This document shows, piece after piece, positions 60,485 through 64,000 of a DNA stretch of 64,000 nt. The translations under genes were made by a program, and so were the position numbers. The stretch comes from JBQKLI01 sp012798975 (GTDB taxonomy: Bacteria > Bacillota > Clostridia > Tissierellales > Peptoniphilaceae): assembly GCF_052116305.1 (NCBI RefSeq), contig NZ_JBQKLI010000007.1:1-64000 (forward strand), read 5' to 3'. How positions within the stretch are numbered: position 1 is the first letter of the stretch; the number at the start of each line of letters is the position of its first letter. Below the pieces are notes generated by a model, which was not told where the DNA came from, did not search any database, and saw only the letters and a list, made by a program, of their open reading frames with translations.

Positions 60485-61345
60485 TTATTGCATAAGATTT
60501 TTTCTGCAGCTAAGATACCATTTTGGTTTTATTTCGCTAAAATCATCGTAATAAACTTTCAGCTCTTCCATCGTTTTCTTAAACGCTTCTTCCGGAAGGC
60601 TTTTTTTATCAGCTATAATCTCATAGAAGGCATCTGTTAGAGTATACATCACCAAGTATTTGAAAAACAGATTTGGTGTATCGCCTTTAAAATATCCGTC
60701 TATTAAGCCTGCTGCATAGGCACCGTTCTTTACTCCTGTTTTATTTATATTATGAAAAACATAAAACGGATCTGAATTGGAAAAGGATGCATGTTTAATC
60801 AAATTATATTGTCCGTTTTCTCCTACTTCAATATCATCCAAGTTCTCATAAATAAGATGTTTGATGTTGTCTCGATCTTTCAACAAGTTTTTTGTTTGAG
60901 TTAAAAGATCTAAAATAATGTAATCATTTGCTCCGTGATAATCCTGTATCCCGTATTCGTGAAAAATTTGATTGATTTTTGTTTCGTAGTCCTTCGTCCA
61001 GCTGCTCGTGTCCGCAAGAGACGTCGCATCATGATACTTTCTAAGATCGCTTCCGATAGTAAAACCTATTTCGTATTCTTCAAAATCTTCCGATACGGCT
61101 ATTGGATCTCCTACCTTCCTGCAGAATAAATAATAATAGCTGCCGTCTTCTGTCAAGCCAGCTTTCTCAATATCGGCAGATTTTATATTTTTGATTGTTT
61201 CTTGAAACTCATCAAGCCTAAACCCTTCCGCCATCGATGAGATAAAAACGATATCATATTTTTTTTCTGCAATAGGGTCTATATCGTGAAAATACTTCTT
61301 TTTTAAATTGTAATCATAAATAAAATTCGAATAGTTGTTAGACAT
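60485..61345 (-). CDS. Unrecognised 286-residue cytoplasmic protein
   Basis: I do not recognise this family. It has no signal peptide or membrane segment and an acidic composition rich in Tyr, Asp and Lys. The N-terminal half shows alternating strands (YDIVFISSMAEGFRLDEF, YYYLFCRKVGDPIAVSEDFEEYEIGFTIGSD). The C-terminal half is mostly helical (LVMYTLTDAFYEIIADKKSLPEEAFKKTMEELKVYYDDF). Two cysteines (in LFCRKVGD and LSCRKNLMQ) lie far apart. GGAGGAG precedes the ATG. It forms a two-gene unit with the ModE-like regulator and is divergent from the second ammonia-lyase. Confidence 0.65.
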   Translation of the reverse strand: MSNNYSNFIYDYNLKKKYFHDIDPIAEKKYDIVFISSMAEGFRLDEFQETIKNIKSADIEKAGLTEDGSYYYLFCRKVGDPIAVSEDFEEYEIGFTIGSDLRKYHDATSLADTSSWTKDYETKINQIFHEYGIQDYHGANDYIILDLLTQTKNLLKDRDNIKHLIYENLDDIEVGENGQYNLIKHASFSNSDPFYVFHNINKTGVKNGAYAAGLIDGYFKGDTPNLFFKYLVMYTLTDAFYEIIADKKSLPEEAFKKTMEELKVYYDDFSEIKPKWYLSCRKNLMQ

Positions 61346-61436
61346 ATTAAGAGTACTCTCCTCCAGGTTTTATCTATATATTTATGATAACATAAACCGA
61401 ATCTAAGTGAAAAGCACTTTACTAATGTAATATGTT

Positions 61437-61478
61437 AATCATTTAATGATTGACACCAAAATTAAAAAACGGTAGAAT
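61437..61478 (+). promoter_or_regulatory. Promoter of the second ammonia-lyase with palindrome at the -35
   Basis: TTGACA (61450-61455), 17 bases, TAGAAT (61473-61478). A palindrome AATCATT-T-AATGATT (61437-61451) overlaps the -35, suggesting a repressor or activator site. The leader to the ATG is about 110 bases. Confidence 0.75.
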
Positions 61479-61593
61479 TGAGACAGCTGTATGGTTATTC
61501 TTAAGCGAATCTGCTCCATTTAGGAAAATGTTTGCTAGATACGCTTTTTAAATAATATACATAGCTCAATTAAATTATTGAAAGGATGATACT

Positions 61594-62811
61594 ATGAGTC
61601 AATTTTCATTTATCGAGCAGAAGAAAGATAAGAACTTTGATCAGACAGGTTCCATAGAATATTTTTCTGAAAGGGAAATCCAAAAAGCGTTGGATTTTCA
61701 CAAAAGTATTCCTGATTATGCAGAAACAAATCTTTCTGAACTCAAGGACTACTCTAAAAGCGTTGGATTGAAAAACGTTTACGTAAAAGATGAATCCTCT
61801 CGTTTCGGCATTAATTCCTTCAAAGGTTTAGGAGCAAGTTATGCTATGGGAAATATCATAGCTGAAAAACTAGGTGTTCCTATTGAAGAATTATCTTTTG
61901 AAGAAATGATTTCCGATGAAGTTAGAGAAAAATTAGGGGAAGTAACTTTTATCAGCTGTACAGACGGAAACCACGGACGCGGTGTAGCCTGGGTCGGTGA
62001 AAAGCTAAAACAAAAAGTTTATATCTATATGAATAAAGGCGCTGCAGAAGATCGTGTTAAAAACATAGAAGCATTAGGTGCTGAAGTCACTGTAACAGAC
62101 GTAAACTATGATGATACAATCCGACTTGTAAAAGAACTCGGCGAAGAAAAAGGCTGGGTTGTAGTCCAAGATACTTCATGGGAAGGTTACGAAGATATTC
62201 CTAAATGGATTATGCAAGGATATGCTTCTTTAGTCCTTGAAGCTTATCAACAAATGGAAAGAGAACAATTGGAGAAGCCGACACATGTATTCTTACAAGC
62301 AGGAGTTGGTGCAATGGCCGGCGGAGCTTGCGGTGTCATTACAAACCTTACTAAAGAAGATATGCCATATACGCTAATTGTTGAGCCTAATGAATCAGCT
62401 TGTTATTATAAATCAGCAGAAATCGCTGACGGCGAAAGACACTTTGTAACAGGTGATTTAGACACTATTATGGCAGGACTTGCCTGCGGAGAACCAGGGA
62501 CTATCGCTTGGGATGTTATCGGCGAATATGCTGATGCTTATATCAAGGGACCAGACTGGGCTACTGCAAACGGCATGAGAATGTATGCAAATCCTGTTGA
62601 AAATGATCCATCTATCGTATCTGGAGAAAGCGGTGCTGTATCTCTTGGATATTTAAATGAACTTATGACAAACGATGATTTAAAAGATGCTCGAGAAAAA
62701 ATGGGCTTAGATGAAAACTCAGTAGTTCTTTTAATCAGTACCGAAGGCGACACCGATAAAGCAAACTATAAAGATGTTGTTTGGTACGGAAAATATTCGA
62801 AATTCGAATAA
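61594..62811 (+). CDS. Second diaminopropionate ammonia-lyase-like PLP enzyme
   Basis: This 405-residue paralogue of YgeX has PLP Lys77 in INSFKGLGAS, Asp124 in SCTDGNHGRG, and VQDTSWEGYEDIPKWIMQGY. QAGVGAMAGGACGV and ISTEGDTDKANYKD follow. All catalytic residues of the family are kept, yet many other positions differ from the copy at 58093-59325, especially the N terminus. It may be a second 2,3-diaminopropionate lyase or act on another diamino acid. AAAGGATG precedes the ATG. It is followed within 60 bases by another PLP enzyme gene. Confidence 0.9.
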   Translation: MSQFSFIEQKKDKNFDQTGSIEYFSEREIQKALDFHKSIPDYAETNLSELKDYSKSVGLKNVYVKDESSRFGINSFKGLGASYAMGNIIAEKLGVPIEELSFEEMISDEVREKLGEVTFISCTDGNHGRGVAWVGEKLKQKVYIYMNKGAAEDRVKNIEALGAEVTVTDVNYDDTIRLVKELGEEKGWVVVQDTSWEGYEDIPKWIMQGYASLVLEAYQQMEREQLEKPTHVFLQAGVGAMAGGACGVITNLTKEDMPYTLIVEPNESACYYKSAEIADGERHFVTGDLDTIMAGLACGEPGTIAWDVIGEYADAYIKGPDWATANGMRMYANPVENDPSIVSGESGAVSLGYLNELMTNDDLKDAREKMGLDENSVVLLISTEGDTDKANYKDVVWYGKYSKFE

Positions 62812-62869
62812 AATTAGTTAATTATATTATTTAATTATAATTAAAAATAAATCTAGGAGGATTTTACCA

Positions 62870-64000
62870 ATGGCAAATCATGATCTAATTAATCTTGAAG
62901 TAAATGAAGAGCAACGTAAAAAAGTTGCTAAAATTATGAAAGAAAAGGGAGTTAGAATCCCTACTCTAAAACAAATGAAGGACCCTTCTCTTATTCCTGA
63001 CGAAATCAAAGAAGGACTTAAGAAAATCGGAAACTGGGATATCGATCCACTTAACTTATACAGAATTTCTTGGTATAACGAGCCAAAATTAGAAGGCGGT
63101 CTTTTCAACGACCTTCCAACTTATATCGAAATTCCATCTGAAGTATCTGGCGTTCCTGCTAAAATTGTAGCTATGAGCGGTAAGTACTTCCCAACTGGAT
63201 GTCATAAAGTAGGAGCTTCTTATGCTTGTCTAGTACCAAGATTAGTAACTGGTCAATTCGACCCTGAATATCATTCAGCAGTTTGGCCATCAACTGGTAA
63301 CTACTGCCGTGGTGGAGCTTTCAACTCAAAATTATTAGGATGTAAATCAATTGCGATCCTTCCTGAAAACATGAGTGCTGAAAGATTCAACTGGTTAAAA
63401 GAAGTAGCAAACGAAACAATCGCTACTTACGGATCTGAGTCAAACGTAAAAGAAATTTACGACGAAACTTGGAGATTAAGAAGAGAAAGACCAGATGCTG
63501 TTATCTTCAACCAATTCGCTGAATTAGGAAACCACTTATGGCATTACAATATTACTGCAGGTGCTATGGAGTCTATCATTGAGCATTATATCTCTGAAGA
63601 TTCTAATGTAAACTTCGCAGGTGTTTGTGTTACTTCTGGTTCTGGCGGATCTACTGCTACAGGGGACTATTTAAAGAAAAAATACCCTCTTTCTAAATTA
63701 GCTGTTGGTGAAGCACTTCAATGTCCTACATTACTATATAACGGATACGGAGATCACAGAATCGAAGGAATCGGCGACAAGCATATTCCATGGGTACACA
63801 ACTGTAAAAATACAGATATGGTTATGGCTATCGACGATAATGATGCTGTTGCACAATTCGAATTATTCAACGAAGAAGCTGGTCATGAATTCTATAAAGG
63901 CCTAGGCGTTTCTCAAGAAACAATCGATAAAATGAACTTAATCGGTATTTCTGGAGCTGCTAACATCTTAATGTGTGTTAAATTTGCTAAATACTTTGAA
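62870..64000 (+). CDS. Fold-type II PLP-dependent enzyme (cysteine/threonine synthase-like), partial
   Basis: The frame is open from the ATG at 62870 (AGGAGG ten bases upstream) to the window edge: 377 codons, 3' end missing. The PLP Lys is probably Lys113 in TGCHKVGASYACL. GNYCRGGAFNSKLLGCKSIAILPENMS resembles the substrate loop and first Rossmann half, and TSGSGGSTATGDYLKKKYP the phosphate-binding glycine loop. This places it in the tryptophan-synthase-beta fold, but I cannot assign a substrate. Codon usage is strongly biased, as in highly expressed genes. Its closeness to the second ammonia-lyase suggests a shared pathway. Confidence 0.8.
   Translation, partial: MANHDLINLEVNEEQRKKVAKIMKEKGVRIPTLKQMKDPSLIPDEIKEGLKKIGNWDIDPLNLYRISWYNEPKLEGGLFNDLPTYIEIPSEVSGVPAKIVAMSGKYFPTGCHKVGASYACLVPRLVTGQFDPEYHSAVWPSTGNYCRGGAFNSKLLGCKSIAILPENMSAERFNWLKEVANETIATYGSESNVKEIYDETWRLRRERPDAVIFNQFAELGNHLWHYNITAGAMESIIEHYISEDSNVNFAGVCVTSGSGGSTATGDYLKKKYPLSKLAVGEALQCPTLLYNGYGDHRIEGIGDKHIPWVHNCKNTDMVMAIDDNDAVAQFELFNEEAGHEFYKGLGVSQETIDKMNLIGISGAANILMCVKFAKYFE

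Noticed and set aside
1..64000. CRISPR arrays, prophage, toxin-antitoxin or restriction genes
   Set aside because: No regularly spaced repeats and no matching protein families were seen on either strand.

Overview
The window is low-GC DNA with Firmicutes-type promoters, Shine-Dalgarno sites and intrinsic terminators. It most resembles a strictly anaerobic member of the Clostridia/Tissierellia. The basis is the mixture of CWB2 cell-wall proteins, AddAB, a pair of Rnf genes, an AmaP/Asp23 cluster and, above all, a selenium-linked anaerobic purine-degradation cluster. The species cannot be named from the sequence alone. No prophage, CRISPR array or rRNA was seen.

Left part (1-15 kb): an IS3-type transposase remnant runs off the left edge beside a short, probably broken HTH gene. 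Two tRNA-Lys transcription units in tandem follow. Next comes a tightly overlapping minus-strand operon read from about 14.5 kb down to 1.15 kb: pseudouridine synthase, nucleoside kinase, ROK glucokinase, AddB, AddA, response regulator, sensor kinase, lipoprotein, YcxB-like protein.

Middle part (14.6-37 kb): mostly housekeeping genes. They include an MltG-like fragment protein, a DUF2871 gene interrupted by an in-frame stop, rnfC and rnfD without the other Rnf genes, radical SAM, HAD phosphatase, DUF1292, pepD, parvulin, cvfB, lgt, yebC, yigZ, hflX, a class A PBP, tRNA-His and tRNA-Leu, a phosphoesterase, ilvE, a CWB2-CAP protein and a decayed CWB2/PIG-L deacetylase pseudogene.

Right part (37-64 kb): tRNA-Arg, then genes for anaerobic purine (xanthine/urate) breakdown. 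These are yqeB and a ygfJ/mocA-like gene (maturation of the Se-dependent molybdenum hydroxylase), a fused Se-dependent xanthine dehydrogenase, hydantoinase hyuA with asnB, an NCS2 purine permease, ssnA, ygfK, carbamate kinase arcC, ygeY, ygeW and ygeX. A probable stress operon (amaP, DUF2273, two asp23) with a sigma-B-like promoter is embedded between them. A ModE-like regulator, an unrecognised 286-residue protein, a second diaminopropionate ammonia-lyase and a further PLP enzyme (cut by the right edge) follow.

The inferred logic of the right part is as follows. The permease imports purine and the XDH, YgfK and SsnA group reduces, oxidises or deaminates the rings. HyuA and YgeY hydrolyse ring-opened products. 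YgeW plus ArcC recover ATP from a carbamoyl group. YgeX splits 2,3-diaminopropionate to pyruvate and ammonia. The cluster type is known in gut anaerobes. The less described parts here are the second lyase/PLP pair, the regulator pair, the operator-like repeats and the dispersed 3'-end repeat.
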